From Dyadobacter sp. 3J3 (GTDB lineage Bacteria > Bacteroidota > Bacteroidia > Cytophagales > Spirosomataceae), in NCBI RefSeq assembly GCF_009801115.1, contig NZ_VTOL01000018.1, positions 35,204-99,203 on the forward strand: a stretch of 64,000 bases of DNA, given 5' to 3'. The position numbers were made by a program, and so were the translations under genes. The notes below the pieces were generated by a model. The model was given only the letters and a program-made list of their open reading frames with translations, was not told where the DNA came from and did not search any database. Shown here in pieces: positions 25,216 through 33,862 of this stretch; the first letter of the stretch is position 1, and each line of letters starts with the position of its first letter.

Positions 25216-25503
25216 ATGAAAAATATACTGCTTCGAGAAAAAGTAGTTTTGCTCAGAACCGGTAAAATGGTTAAAATTGTGAGAAGAGAGCATATTGAAA
25301 CTATTTCCCAAAAAACTGATAATCGAGTCGATGTATTTGTCAGAGAGCTTGATCAGGACACTTTCAGTCCTTTTCTGAATGTCAGCCATCCTAAATATTA
25401 TAAGTTCATAAATCACCTACCCCGACCGTCCGTTATCTTACAGTTGCGATATTCCGGTTTATCAAAAAAAGAAATAGCTTTGATAATTGAGGAGTTTATC
25501 TAA
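25216..25503 (+). CDS. Hypothetical protein, first gene of universal-stress/GH13 operon
   Basis: I do not recognise this 95-residue protein. It is soluble and charged (MKNILLREKVVLLRTGKMVKI at the start), with no signal peptide, and ends in LRYSGLSKKEIALIIEEFI, which resembles the first half of a helix-turn-helix (the spacing of a recognition unit) but is too short to be sure. It lies 41 bases before the universal stress gene on the same strand, and a CRP-type motif lies upstream. It could be a small regulator or adaptor. The open frame and position support a real gene. Confidence 0.55.
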   Translation: MKNILLREKVVLLRTGKMVKIVRREHIETISQKTDNRVDVFVRELDQDTFSPFLNVSHPKYYKFINHLPRPSVILQLRYSGLSKKEIALIIEEFI

Positions 25504-25544
25504 GCTGAGTTGTACAAAGTTTAACCATTCGGAATTCACTTATC

Positions 25545-26375
25545 ATGACAAGAATTCTGGTACCCTGTGATTTTTCAAAGTATAACGAGAAGGCGCTGAA
25601 TTTTGCCCTGCAACTAGCTGCTCAAATCGACGGACATTTGCTTTTAGTAAACGTTGTGTCTGAATCCACCAGCGCAGCAATTACATCGGCACTAAAAATT
25701 CATGCACTGGAAAGCTTGACAGCCCTTGTTAAATCCTGCCAAAATTCCGGAATTATTACGCAGCAGAAAATTTTAACCGGGAGGTTTATGCCCTCCATTC
25801 TAAAATCTGTAATAAATGACAACATTGATCTGATTGTGATGGGCACGCATGGATCGCGTGGATGGGATGACTTCTTTTTGGGATCGCATATTGAAAAGAT
25901 CGTCCGGACATCACCTGTTCCGGTATTTGCGGTAAGAGGCTCAGTTAACACCAAATCAATCAATGACATTGTATTTCCATGCGATATGAAGCTTAATCAA
26001 TTCGAAATGATTGAGCAAATCAAACTTCTTCAAACGCTTTTTCATGCAAGACTTCAAATCCTGCGCATCAACACCGGCTCCTCCTTAAATGACGAAAAAA
26101 TCAAAGAAAGACTTGAACAATATGCAAAGCATTACCAGCTTGTGAATTTTCGGATTAATGTTTTAAAAAACAAGAATGTAAAAGATGGTATCCTGCATTT
26201 TACAAGTGAAAACAATGCAGACATGATCGCTATGATAACGCATAGAAAGCGGGATTTAAAACATTTGTTCTCCCAAAGCACCACGGCCGATGTTGTTAAC
26301 CATGCCAACGTATTAGTATGGACATGTTGCAGCGAACAACTCTCAGCCAAAACCCCTGCCAAAAATGACGATTAA
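25545..26375 (+). CDS. Universal stress protein, tandem UspA domains (copy 1)
   Basis: This 276-residue protein has two UspA-type domains. The first (residues 1-130) is canonical: MTRILVPCDFSKYNEKALNFA, then the ATP-binding motif GTHGSRGWDDFFLGSHIEKIVRTSPVPVF, which fits G-2x-G-9x-G-(S/T). The second half is more diverged (IAMITHRKRDLKHLFSQSTT). Tandem Usp proteins are typical of Bacteroidota stress clusters. The gene overlaps the start of the GH13 gene by 11 bases, so the two are translationally coupled. It sits in the island with cupins, ATPases and acetate kinase. Confidence 0.93.
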   Translation: MTRILVPCDFSKYNEKALNFALQLAAQIDGHLLLVNVVSESTSAAITSALKIHALESLTALVKSCQNSGIITQQKILTGRFMPSILKSVINDNIDLIVMGTHGSRGWDDFFLGSHIEKIVRTSPVPVFAVRGSVNTKSINDIVFPCDMKLNQFEMIEQIKLLQTLFHARLQILRINTGSSLNDEKIKERLEQYAKHYQLVNFRINVLKNKNVKDGILHFTSENNADMIAMITHRKRDLKHLFSQSTTADVVNHANVLVWTCCSEQLSAKTPAKNDD

Positions 26376-28074
26376 TGAACCTGCAATTACTTCGATTAAG
26401 GCTATTGACCTTTCACCCAGGCCAGGCAAAATTTATTGGACAAAAACCAACAGGGAATGGCGGGAAGAGTTTATTTACTTTTTGCTCGTCGACCGTTTTC
26501 ATGACGATCTGGACAGAAACCCAAGCAATACGAATGGCAGGCAAAACGGCTTTGGCGATGCAGAAGCTTTGCAGAAAATCTGCGGTGGTACATTGAAGGG
26601 TATTACAAATCACCTCGATTACATTCGGGACCTGGGTTGTACTGCCCTATGGCTCAGCCCGGTATTTGAAAATAACCTTGCTTCTTATCACGGTTATGCC
26701 ATTCAGGATTTTCTCAACATCGATCCTCGTTTTGGAACAAAAGAAGATCTGGCAAACCTTGTAGACGCGGCACATGCCATGGATATCAGGGTATTTCTGG
26801 ATATTGTGCTGCACCATTCCGGCGACAATTGGTTTTATCCACAAGATCAGAATTACTACTATTACGAGGGAGCCGTATTTCCTTTTGGCGGCTGGCGCAC
26901 AGACAGCAAGCCACTTCCCATTGAGCTGAGAAACCCCGAACTATATTGGAAAAAGGGCCAGATAAGGAATTTCGACAGCTATCCTGAGACCCGTGAAGGA
27001 GATTTCCTTTCGCTAAAAAGCTTCAAAAATGATACTTCACCAGAGGCATTGTATGTGCAGCAGATGCTTACCAAAATTCATTGTTACTGGATTAAGGAGG
27101 CTGATATAGATGGATTCAGGATAGATGCAGTCAAACACATGGGCGAGGAATATATCAGCCAGTTCTGCTCCCATGTCCGCGAATATGCCTACAAGCTTGG
27201 CAAACGTAACTTCTTTCTTTTCGGTGAGCTGGTAGGGCCGGAGGAGATGTACAACAAATACATTGGCCCCAAAACATCTGTTGTGGTGGAAGACAAAGCC
27301 ATTTATTTTGGTTTGAATTCCGTTCTTGACTTTCCATTATATCATATTCTTGCTGATGTCATCAAAGGTATTGCAACGCCAGACAGCCTCATTGACCGTT
27401 ATGAATCGCTTCGAAAAAACGCGTTAAACCGCGGAGAGTTTGGCGAGTTTCTGGTCACTTTTATCGACAACCATGATCAGGTAGGACAAATTTTCAAAAA
27501 GCGGTTTGGCAATGGGGCGACAGAAAATCAGATCATTGCCGGTATTGGTTGTTTGTTATGCGCGCTTGGCACGCCCTGTATTTACTACGGAACTGAGCAA
27601 GGATTTAACGGAGCAGGACAAGGTGATTTTAACATTCGTGAGGCCATGTTTAGTATGCAGGACTATCACTTAAATGCATTAAACAAGTCAAACCGAATTT
27701 ACAAAGAAATCGCTTTTATAGCAGCTCTGAGAAAGGAAAGTCCTGTTTTAAAGTTTGGCAGAATGTACATGCGGGAGCTTTCGGATGATGGTCAAAATTT
27801 CCATTTGCCTATTTATAAAAAATGTCTTCTCGCTTTTTCAAGAGTACTTTATGATGAGGAAATTGTAGTAGCCTATAACAGTTCGCTCAGTGACCAGGAT
27901 GAAGAATACATTCTCGTAGATCCGCTGCTCAACCCCGAAGGAAATAAATTCAAATTTCTATATGGCCAGTCGGGACATATCAGTGTATTGCGAAACGAGG
28001 AAGGGAACAGGCATTTTATCAAGCTTAAACTTGAACCGTCACAATTTGTCATACTTACAAATAGTGCACTTTAA
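26365..28074 (+). CDS. GH13 alpha-amylase-family enzyme
   Basis: This 569-residue protein is a GH13 glycoside hydrolase or transglycosylase without signal peptide. The (beta/alpha)8 barrel motifs are intact: region I DIVLHH, region II DGFRIDAVKH with nucleophile Asp254, region III LFGELVG with acid/base Glu288, and region IV FIDNHD with Asp371. The opening (EEFIYFLLVDRFHDD) resembles cytoplasmic maltodextrin- or trehalose-active GH13 enzymes rather than secreted amylases. It overlaps the universal stress gene by 11 bases and precedes a cation ATPase, so it may mobilise storage glucan under stress. The exact substrate cannot be told. Confidence 0.92.
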   Translation: MTINEPAITSIKAIDLSPRPGKIYWTKTNREWREEFIYFLLVDRFHDDLDRNPSNTNGRQNGFGDAEALQKICGGTLKGITNHLDYIRDLGCTALWLSPVFENNLASYHGYAIQDFLNIDPRFGTKEDLANLVDAAHAMDIRVFLDIVLHHSGDNWFYPQDQNYYYYEGAVFPFGGWRTDSKPLPIELRNPELYWKKGQIRNFDSYPETREGDFLSLKSFKNDTSPEALYVQQMLTKIHCYWIKEADIDGFRIDAVKHMGEEYISQFCSHVREYAYKLGKRNFFLFGELVGPEEMYNKYIGPKTSVVVEDKAIYFGLNSVLDFPLYHILADVIKGIATPDSLIDRYESLRKNALNRGEFGEFLVTFIDNHDQVGQIFKKRFGNGATENQIIAGIGCLLCALGTPCIYYGTEQGFNGAGQGDFNIREAMFSMQDYHLNALNKSNRIYKEIAFIAALRKESPVLKFGRMYMRELSDDGQNFHLPIYKKCLLAFSRVLYDEEIVVAYNSSLSDQDEEYILVDPLLNPEGNKFKFLYGQSGHISVLRNEEGNRHFIKLKLEPSQFVILTNSAL

Positions 28075-28176
28075 ATAACAATAGCAACGGTTGTAGTGCT
28101 CAAAAACCAGTCATCAGAAATACTTATAAGCACTTCCAACCTACTTAAAACATTCTTTTTAAATTTCAGCAAAAAC

Positions 28177-30840
28177 ATGTCAAAACAGCCTGAACCAAAA
28201 GTTTCAAAAGGGCGTGAAAATGATACAGATCCAGAGAAAGGTCTTTCAAAGGAAGAAGCCGAGGCACGTACTGCCCAATTTGGACTTAATGAGCTGGAAC
28301 TGGTGAAACCTGAAAATATCTGGCTCATAGTACTCAGGCAGTTCAACAGTGTGATTGTATATATTTTGGCTGCGGCAGGCATTGTTTCTTTTATTCTGGG
28401 AGATGAACTTGAAAGTTTTACCATCATAGCAGTTATTTTAATCAATGCGATAACTGGTTTTACGCTGGAATACAATGCCCGGCAATCTATGGAAGCGTTG
28501 CGCAAGCTGGACGTAACACCGGCAAGGGTTATACGTGACGGCCAGATACAAGAAATCCCATCGGAGCAGGTTACAATTGGAGATATATTGGTTTTGGAAG
28601 CAGGCGACCTTGTTGCTGCTGATGCTTCAATTATTGAACGCAATCAACTCCGGGTCGATGAATCGGCATTAACCGGAGAGTCTCTACCATCTGAAAAAAG
28701 TCTGGATCCTTCATACGAAAATGCCCCGCTGGGTGATCAGCATAACAATTTATTCAAAGGCACTGCCATCACCGATGGAAATGCCAAGGCCATCGTGACC
28801 GGAATTGGCCAGTTGACCGAGCTTGGCAAAATTGCCACCATGGTGCATCAGGCCAAGCGGACAGCCACTCCCCTGGAAGGAAAACTGAATAGTTTGACAA
28901 AGGTGCTGATCTGGGTAACCCTTGGCATGGCGCTGGCATTTTTGGTTGTTGGCCTGCTACGCGGACAGGAGATAAAACAGTTGATTGAAACGGCAGTAGC
29001 ACTTGCCATTGCCGCTATTCCCGAAGGAATGTCCATTGTTGCCACGGTTGCTCTCGCTTACGGAATGCTGCGGTTAGCAGAGAAAAAAGTGATCGTAAAA
29101 CGTCTTTCAGCCGTAGAGACACTGGGAGGGACCAACGTCATTTTTACTGATAAAACGGGCACGCTTACCCAAAATAAAATTGAAGTACATGCCCTGCACT
29201 TTTCCGGAAACGATCTGACGATTCGTCTTCACCCCCAAAAAAAAGGTTTAGAGGCCATGGAAGTAATAACGGGGGATCAGAAACTGATAAAATCTAAAGA
29301 AATGCAGATGCTCAGCATGACCGGCGCTTTGGCTAACAATGCACAATTGGATGGTAAAAATAAAAAAAATTTAGGCGATCCTGTTGAAGTTGCCCTGCTA
29401 CTTTTCGCAACTGCCTGTGGCATTGATATCAATAAACTGAATAATGATTACAAACGGAAAGCTGAAAAAGCTTTCAGCTCCGATACCCGCATTATGGCCA
29501 CGCTGCATCACGCAGGATCGGGATATTTTATATCAGTAAAAGGTGCCATTGAGGAAGTGTCAGCTCTGTGCAGTTGGGAAAATGAGGAGCAGCGAAATAA
29601 AGAACTTGAAGTTTCCGAAGTCATGGCCGCAGATGGGCTCCGGACGTTGGCTTTTGCTTACCGCCAAACCAATAAAAAACCCGGAAACAATTTTACCTCT
29701 GAAGAAAAACTTACCTATCTGGGGTTGATTGGATTTCTGGATCCGCCCAGAAAAGAAGTAACAAAATCATTGAATGCCTGCCACCACGCGGGAATCAAAA
29801 TCATTATGGTTACCGGTGACCACCCTGCCACTTCGCTAAAAATTGCGAAAGAGGTAAAACTTGTCGGGGAGGATGAGGTATTGGTTCTGACTGGGAAAGA
29901 TCTGGAATCATTTGACTTTAATTCTGAGACTGATCGAAAAAAAATGATGGACTGCAAAGTTTTCGCCAGGGTAAATCCTGCCCAAAAACTTGATATGATT
30001 GATTTTTACCAAAAACAAGGAGACATTGTAGCCATGACCGGCGATGGTGTAAATGATGCGCCTGCCTTAAAAAAATCGGATATAGGCATTGCCATGGGGC
30101 TTCGAGGCACTGCCGTGGCGGCCGAAGCTGCCGATATGGTGCTTAAAGATGATTCGTTCGCTTCCATTGTCCACGCCATTGAGCAAGGCAGGGTGATTTT
30201 TGAGAACATCAGAAAATTCATCGTCTTTCTACTATCGTGCAATATGAGTGAGATTTTCGTGGTCACTTTTGCAGGTTTTCTAAATGTAGGAAACCCGCTG
30301 CTGCCTTTACAGATTCTGTTTATCAATATCATCACGGATATTTTCCCGGCACTTGCGTTGGGCGTTGGAAAGGATAATGAAAAGCTCATGAAATCTGCTC
30401 CCAGAGACCCTAAAAAATCCCTTCTCGAAGCCGCAGACTGGAAAAGGATTTTATTTTATGCAATGGTCATGACCGCATCGGTTCTTGGCTGTTATTGGTA
30501 TGCTACAACTGGCTTGGGAATGAACACAGCCGAAGGAAATACGATCACTTTTTACGCACTTTCTCTGGCGCAATTGCTGCATGTTTTCAACCTGCATACA
30601 GGTAAACGCCGATTTTTTAATAATGAAATCACACGCAACAAGTTCATTTGGATGGCATTAATACTCTGTATTGCGATCATGCTGGCGACTTATTTTATCC
30701 CTTTACTACGGCAGGTTCTTTCTTTACAACCGATGGGGATAGCTTCTCTGGAACTGATACTGGGAGCCGGGATAGCACCGATCATCGTCATCCAAGCCGT
30801 TCGACTTCTATTTCCTGCGTACTGGGAAATCAAAAATTGA
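28177..30840 (+). CDS. Cation-transporting P-type ATPase (type II, Ca/Na-like)
   Basis: This 887-residue ATPase belongs to the P2 group: actuator TGES at 166-169, phosphorylated Asp325 in TDKTGTLTQN, hinge MTGDGVNDAPALKKSDIGIAM, and a helix-4 motif AIPEGMSIVATVALAYG. PEGM replaces the PEGLP of SERCA-type calcium pumps, so the ion is uncertain. An N-terminal cation_ATPase_N domain (GLSKEEAEARTAQFGLNELE) and a C-terminal four-helix domain are present. I chose the ATG at 28177 because upstream codons (from a GTG at 28096) look noncoding. It follows GH13 after 102 bases. Two further P-type ATPases of other types lie at 33863 and 42052. Confidence 0.9.
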   Translation: MSKQPEPKVSKGRENDTDPEKGLSKEEAEARTAQFGLNELELVKPENIWLIVLRQFNSVIVYILAAAGIVSFILGDELESFTIIAVILINAITGFTLEYNARQSMEALRKLDVTPARVIRDGQIQEIPSEQVTIGDILVLEAGDLVAADASIIERNQLRVDESALTGESLPSEKSLDPSYENAPLGDQHNNLFKGTAITDGNAKAIVTGIGQLTELGKIATMVHQAKRTATPLEGKLNSLTKVLIWVTLGMALAFLVVGLLRGQEIKQLIETAVALAIAAIPEGMSIVATVALAYGMLRLAEKKVIVKRLSAVETLGGTNVIFTDKTGTLTQNKIEVHALHFSGNDLTIRLHPQKKGLEAMEVITGDQKLIKSKEMQMLSMTGALANNAQLDGKNKKNLGDPVEVALLLFATACGIDINKLNNDYKRKAEKAFSSDTRIMATLHHAGSGYFISVKGAIEEVSALCSWENEEQRNKELEVSEVMAADGLRTLAFAYRQTNKKPGNNFTSEEKLTYLGLIGFLDPPRKEVTKSLNACHHAGIKIIMVTGDHPATSLKIAKEVKLVGEDEVLVLTGKDLESFDFNSETDRKKMMDCKVFARVNPAQKLDMIDFYQKQGDIVAMTGDGVNDAPALKKSDIGIAMGLRGTAVAAEAADMVLKDDSFASIVHAIEQGRVIFENIRKFIVFLLSCNMSEIFVVTFAGFLNVGNPLLPLQILFINIITDIFPALALGVGKDNEKLMKSAPRDPKKSLLEAADWKRILFYAMVMTASVLGCYWYATTGLGMNTAEGNTITFYALSLAQLLHVFNLHTGKRRFFNNEITRNKFIWMALILCIAIMLATYFIPLLRQVLSLQPMGIASLELILGAGIAPIIVIQAVRLLFPAYWEIKN

Positions 30841-30893
30841 TCATTGGATCTTTCATTTAAAACCGCTTTACTGATTCAAATCCTGTCATAATG

Positions 30894-30909
30894 TGTGATT
30901 GATGCAACT
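30894..30909 (+). promoter_or_regulatory. CRP/FNR-type 16-bp motif upstream of cupin copy 2
   Basis: TGTGATTGATGCAACT matches TGTGATTSATGTAACT at 15 of 16 positions and ends 83 bases before the ATG at 30993. A second CRP-like sequence TGTGTAACACTTCACC follows at about 30922-30937, and a possible -7 element (TAACTTTA) at about 30952. Confidence 0.7.
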
Positions 30910-30992
30910 TGTATATTTTTTTGTGTAACACTTCACCGTGGATCAGTCACTAACTTTACAGCCTATTGCAGCCATTTGTAAAATTCCAGATC

Positions 30993-31358
30993 ATGCATAC
31001 GAAAGACAAAAATGAAAAAGGGAAAGATACTGAAATGGAAAAATCAACGCCGCACATCATTGTTGAAATCATCGAGTATCTCCCCAACGCCATGGTAAGT
31101 AAAACAATCATAAAAAAGTCAACCGGGAACATCACGATTTCCTCCTTTGACGCCGGAGAAGAGCTCGCAGAAAAATCTTCCGCTTTTGATACTTATATAC
31201 AGATCATTGACGGAGCAGCGGAAGTTATGATCAGTGGCAAAAAGCATAAACTTAAATTGGGGCAGGGCATTATTATCCCGGCTAATGCAACCAATTCGTT
31301 TAACGCCAGTGTACAGTTCAAAATGCTCTCAACAGTTATCAAAAGTAGTTATGAGTGA
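30993..31358 (+). CDS. Cupin-domain protein, copy 2
   Basis: This 121-residue cupin is a paralogue of the protein at 24281; the two align end to end with long identical runs (HIIVEIIEY, SAFDTYIQIIDG, VQFKM) and differ mainly at the N-terminus. The cupin motifs are GEELAEKSSAFDTYIQIIDG and LKLGQGIIIPANATNSF; here the second lacks the histidine of copy 1 (PAN instead of PAH). I chose the ATG at 30993 because the earlier TTG at 30966 lies inside the likely 5' leader. The best copy of the CRP-type motif lies 83 bases upstream, with none obvious at copy 1. Confidence 0.87.
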   Translation: MHTKDKNEKGKDTEMEKSTPHIIVEIIEYLPNAMVSKTIIKKSTGNITISSFDAGEELAEKSSAFDTYIQIIDGAAEVMISGKKHKLKLGQGIIIPANATNSFNASVQFKMLSTVIKSSYE

Positions 31359-31611
31359 TGTAAGTGAAATAAAAACATTATTTTAGATATAGAAGAAACT
31401 TTGCTCACTAACGGATGGAAATCCCAGAAGGATTTATAAATAGATGATGGATTTTTATTAATCCAAATCGCCCGAAGCATGGATTTTAAGACATTACATT
31501 TTCGGAACCTCAGCCAGGTAAAGGCAGACATCAAAACCTGCTGATTTGTTGAAAAAGTCAAAACACAACTTACAGATGGCAACATAAACTAACTTCCTGA
31601 AATTGTTTTAA

Positions 31612-32820
31612 ATGAAGATAAATAGCGCAAAAACACTGTCTATACTCGTTATCAATGCCGGTTCATCCAGTATTAAGTTCGCACTATATCAAAATGACCA
31701 GGAGCCGAAGGTGCTGTTCAAAGGAAAGTTGGAAAATATTGGAATCCAAAACACCACTGCTACTTTCAGCACTAGCATCACCGAAAAAAAACAAAATCTT
31801 CTTCTTCATACCAATGACTATTCCCATGCATCAAACTTCCTGACCGGGTGGCTCGAAAAGCAGGAAGGATTTAATGAAATTAGCGCAATCGGTCACAGGA
31901 TCGTTCATGGCATGCAGCATACAGAGCCACAGCTCATCACGGATGAACTGATCGAAAACCTAAAAAAAATAAGTCCATACGACCCCGAACATCTGCCCCA
32001 GGAAATTAAGCTGATCGAACTCTTTAGCAAACATTATCCCGAAATTAAACAAGTGGCATGTTTTGATACCAGCTTCCATTCAACCATGCCCACTGTTGCA
32101 AAGCTATTACCAATTCCTCGCAAATATACAGAAAAGGGCATCCGCCGATATGGGTTCCATGGACTGTCTTATGCTTACCTGATCCATGAACTCGAAAGAT
32201 TAACCGATAAAAAAACGGCCCATGGGAAGGTTATCCTGGCACATCTGGGAAATGGAGCAAGTCTTGCAGCTGTAAAAAACAGTCATAGTATTGATACCAC
32301 GATGAGTTTCACACCAGCTTCCGGTGTTGTAATGAGTAGCCGTACAGGAGATCTTGATCCGGGAGTGGCCTGGTATTTGATGCAGTTTGAAAAATTAAGT
32401 CCAAAACAATTTGACCATCTTGTTAATCACGAGTCTGGATTACTGGGCGTTTCCGAAACGAGTTCCGACATGCGGGAACTATTAAAAATTGAACTTCGTG
32501 ATTATCGCGCTGCCGAAGCTGTAAACCTGTTTTGTTACGATGTAAAAAAAACAATCGGTTCGTTTGCTGCCATTCTCGGAGGTGTGGATACACTGATTTT
32601 CTCAGGGGGGATCGGTGAAAATATTCCTCTGGTCCGCAAACGCATCTGTGAAGGACTTGACTTTTTAGGCATTGAAATAGATTTAGATCGTAATGAAAAA
32701 AATGATACCGTTATTTCCAGCAATTCAGGCAAAGTAACGATCCGCGTTATTCCCACCAATGAAGAATTAATGATAGCCAGGCTGGTCAGTCAGGTTTTGG
32801 ATGTCAACATCAAAAATTAA
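31612..32820 (+). CDS. ackA: Acetate kinase
   Basis: This 402-residue protein is acetate kinase (acetyl phosphate + ADP to acetate + ATP), the step yielding ATP in overflow or fermentative metabolism. Family motifs are all present: LVINAGSSSIKFALY, RYGFHGLSYAYL, HLGNGASLAAV, FTPASGVVMSSRTGDLDPGV and FSGGIGENIPLVR. No phosphotransacetylase gene is in the window, so acetyl phosphate must come from elsewhere. Its location between a cupin and a universal stress gene matches anaerobic-stress clusters in other bacteria, where acetate kinase is often found with Usp genes. No CRP-type motif was found directly upstream. Confidence 0.96.
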   Translation: MKINSAKTLSILVINAGSSSIKFALYQNDQEPKVLFKGKLENIGIQNTTATFSTSITEKKQNLLLHTNDYSHASNFLTGWLEKQEGFNEISAIGHRIVHGMQHTEPQLITDELIENLKKISPYDPEHLPQEIKLIELFSKHYPEIKQVACFDTSFHSTMPTVAKLLPIPRKYTEKGIRRYGFHGLSYAYLIHELERLTDKKTAHGKVILAHLGNGASLAAVKNSHSIDTTMSFTPASGVVMSSRTGDLDPGVAWYLMQFEKLSPKQFDHLVNHESGLLGVSETSSDMRELLKIELRDYRAAEAVNLFCYDVKKTIGSFAAILGGVDTLIFSGGIGENIPLVRKRICEGLDFLGIEIDLDRNEKNDTVISSNSGKVTIRVIPTNEELMIARLVSQVLDVNIKN

Positions 32821-32865
32821 CGATCCGATATAACCTCACAAAATCCCGCGTCATCCTATCAGTTC

Positions 32866-33729
32866 ATGACCACTAAGATTAAAATCATGAAAAAAATACT
32901 TGTTACAACCGATTTTTCCACTGCATCCAAAGCGGCTTTACGCTTTGCAATCCAGTTAAAAACACAGCACCCGTTTGAACTTACTTTCTTTCATTCATTC
33001 CATGTGACATCCCCGACGGCATGGAGCGCAAGCAAGATCCAGGCGCATGAAACTGCGGAGCGAAAAAAAATACAGGAAAAGCTTGATCTATTTGTGAAGG
33101 AAGTTTATCAGGATTTAAAAATAGAACACGAACCCTCGGCCTGTATCATCAAAAGTTCTGTGATAACGCAGAGTAATATCATGGACCATGCCGCCGGGCA
33201 TCACTTTGATTTCATTTGCATCAGCACCCGTGGAGCAGGGAGATTGAAAAGATTGCTTGGAACAAACACTGCAAATATCATAAACCATTCAACGGTACCG
33301 GTAATCGCAGTTCCGCACAATTACAAATTAAAAAAAATCACAAAAATACTTTATGCCTCTGACCTTGCTGAGCTGGACTCAGAATTAAAAAAGGTAACCG
33401 AATTTGCCGGTGCTATCAAGGCTGATGTGGAAGTATTTCATTTTACGACATATCTTGAAGCTTACACCAATCCCAAAGCAATTGAAAAAGCGTCAGAGGC
33501 TTTGGAGAAAGTTAATATTAAAGTGAACATAAAATTTTCAGCTCCTTTCCCGAATTTAGTTTCACTCATCGAAGCAGCCACGACAAAAACTAAACCATCG
33601 ATGCTTGTCATGTTTACGCAACACCACAGGACACTTTTTGACAAAATATTTTCGCCTAGCGCATCCGCTGAATATTCTTATCATCCGCATGTTCCGCTGT
33701 TGGTTTTTAACAAGGCGCAGTGGGATTAG
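32866..33729 (+). CDS. Universal stress protein, tandem UspA domains (copy 2)
   Basis: This 287-residue protein has two UspA folds. The first begins MKKILVTTDFSTASKAALRFA and carries STRGAGRLKRLLGTNTANIINHSTVPVIAVP, a G-2x-G-9x-G-(S/T)-like ATP-binding loop. The second (from KKITKILYASDLAELDS) ends with VMFTQHHRTLFDKIFSPSASAE and lacks the glycine loop. It follows acetate kinase after 45 bases, so they are probably cotranscribed. The start could be 32866 or the Met at 32887 (MKKILVTT), the latter matching family starts better. Confidence 0.92.
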   Translation: MTTKIKIMKKILVTTDFSTASKAALRFAIQLKTQHPFELTFFHSFHVTSPTAWSASKIQAHETAERKKIQEKLDLFVKEVYQDLKIEHEPSACIIKSSVITQSNIMDHAAGHHFDFICISTRGAGRLKRLLGTNTANIINHSTVPVIAVPHNYKLKKITKILYASDLAELDSELKKVTEFAGAIKADVEVFHFTTYLEAYTNPKAIEKASEALEKVNIKVNIKFSAPFPNLVSLIEAATTKTKPSMLVMFTQHHRTLFDKIFSPSASAEYSYHPHVPLLVFNKAQWD

Positions 33730-33862
33730 ATTATTCTTATCATCAGTATACTTAATAAGAAATGTAAATCTGATGGAATATAAAATTGAAATATGCTCAG
33801 CCTGAATACCAAAACTGACTCCCTTTAAAATTCCCTATATTTGAAATATAAAACCTTTGGCA

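Noticed and set aside
25508..25523. AGTTGTACAAAGTTTA resembling the reverse of the motif at 23337
   Set aside because: The second half-site is lost, and it is too close to the universal stress gene start.
28071..28643. Long minus-strand open frame opposite the start of the cation ATPase
   Set aside because: It mirrors the coding frame of the ATPase, is low-complexity Ser/Ile-rich and has no recognisable motif.
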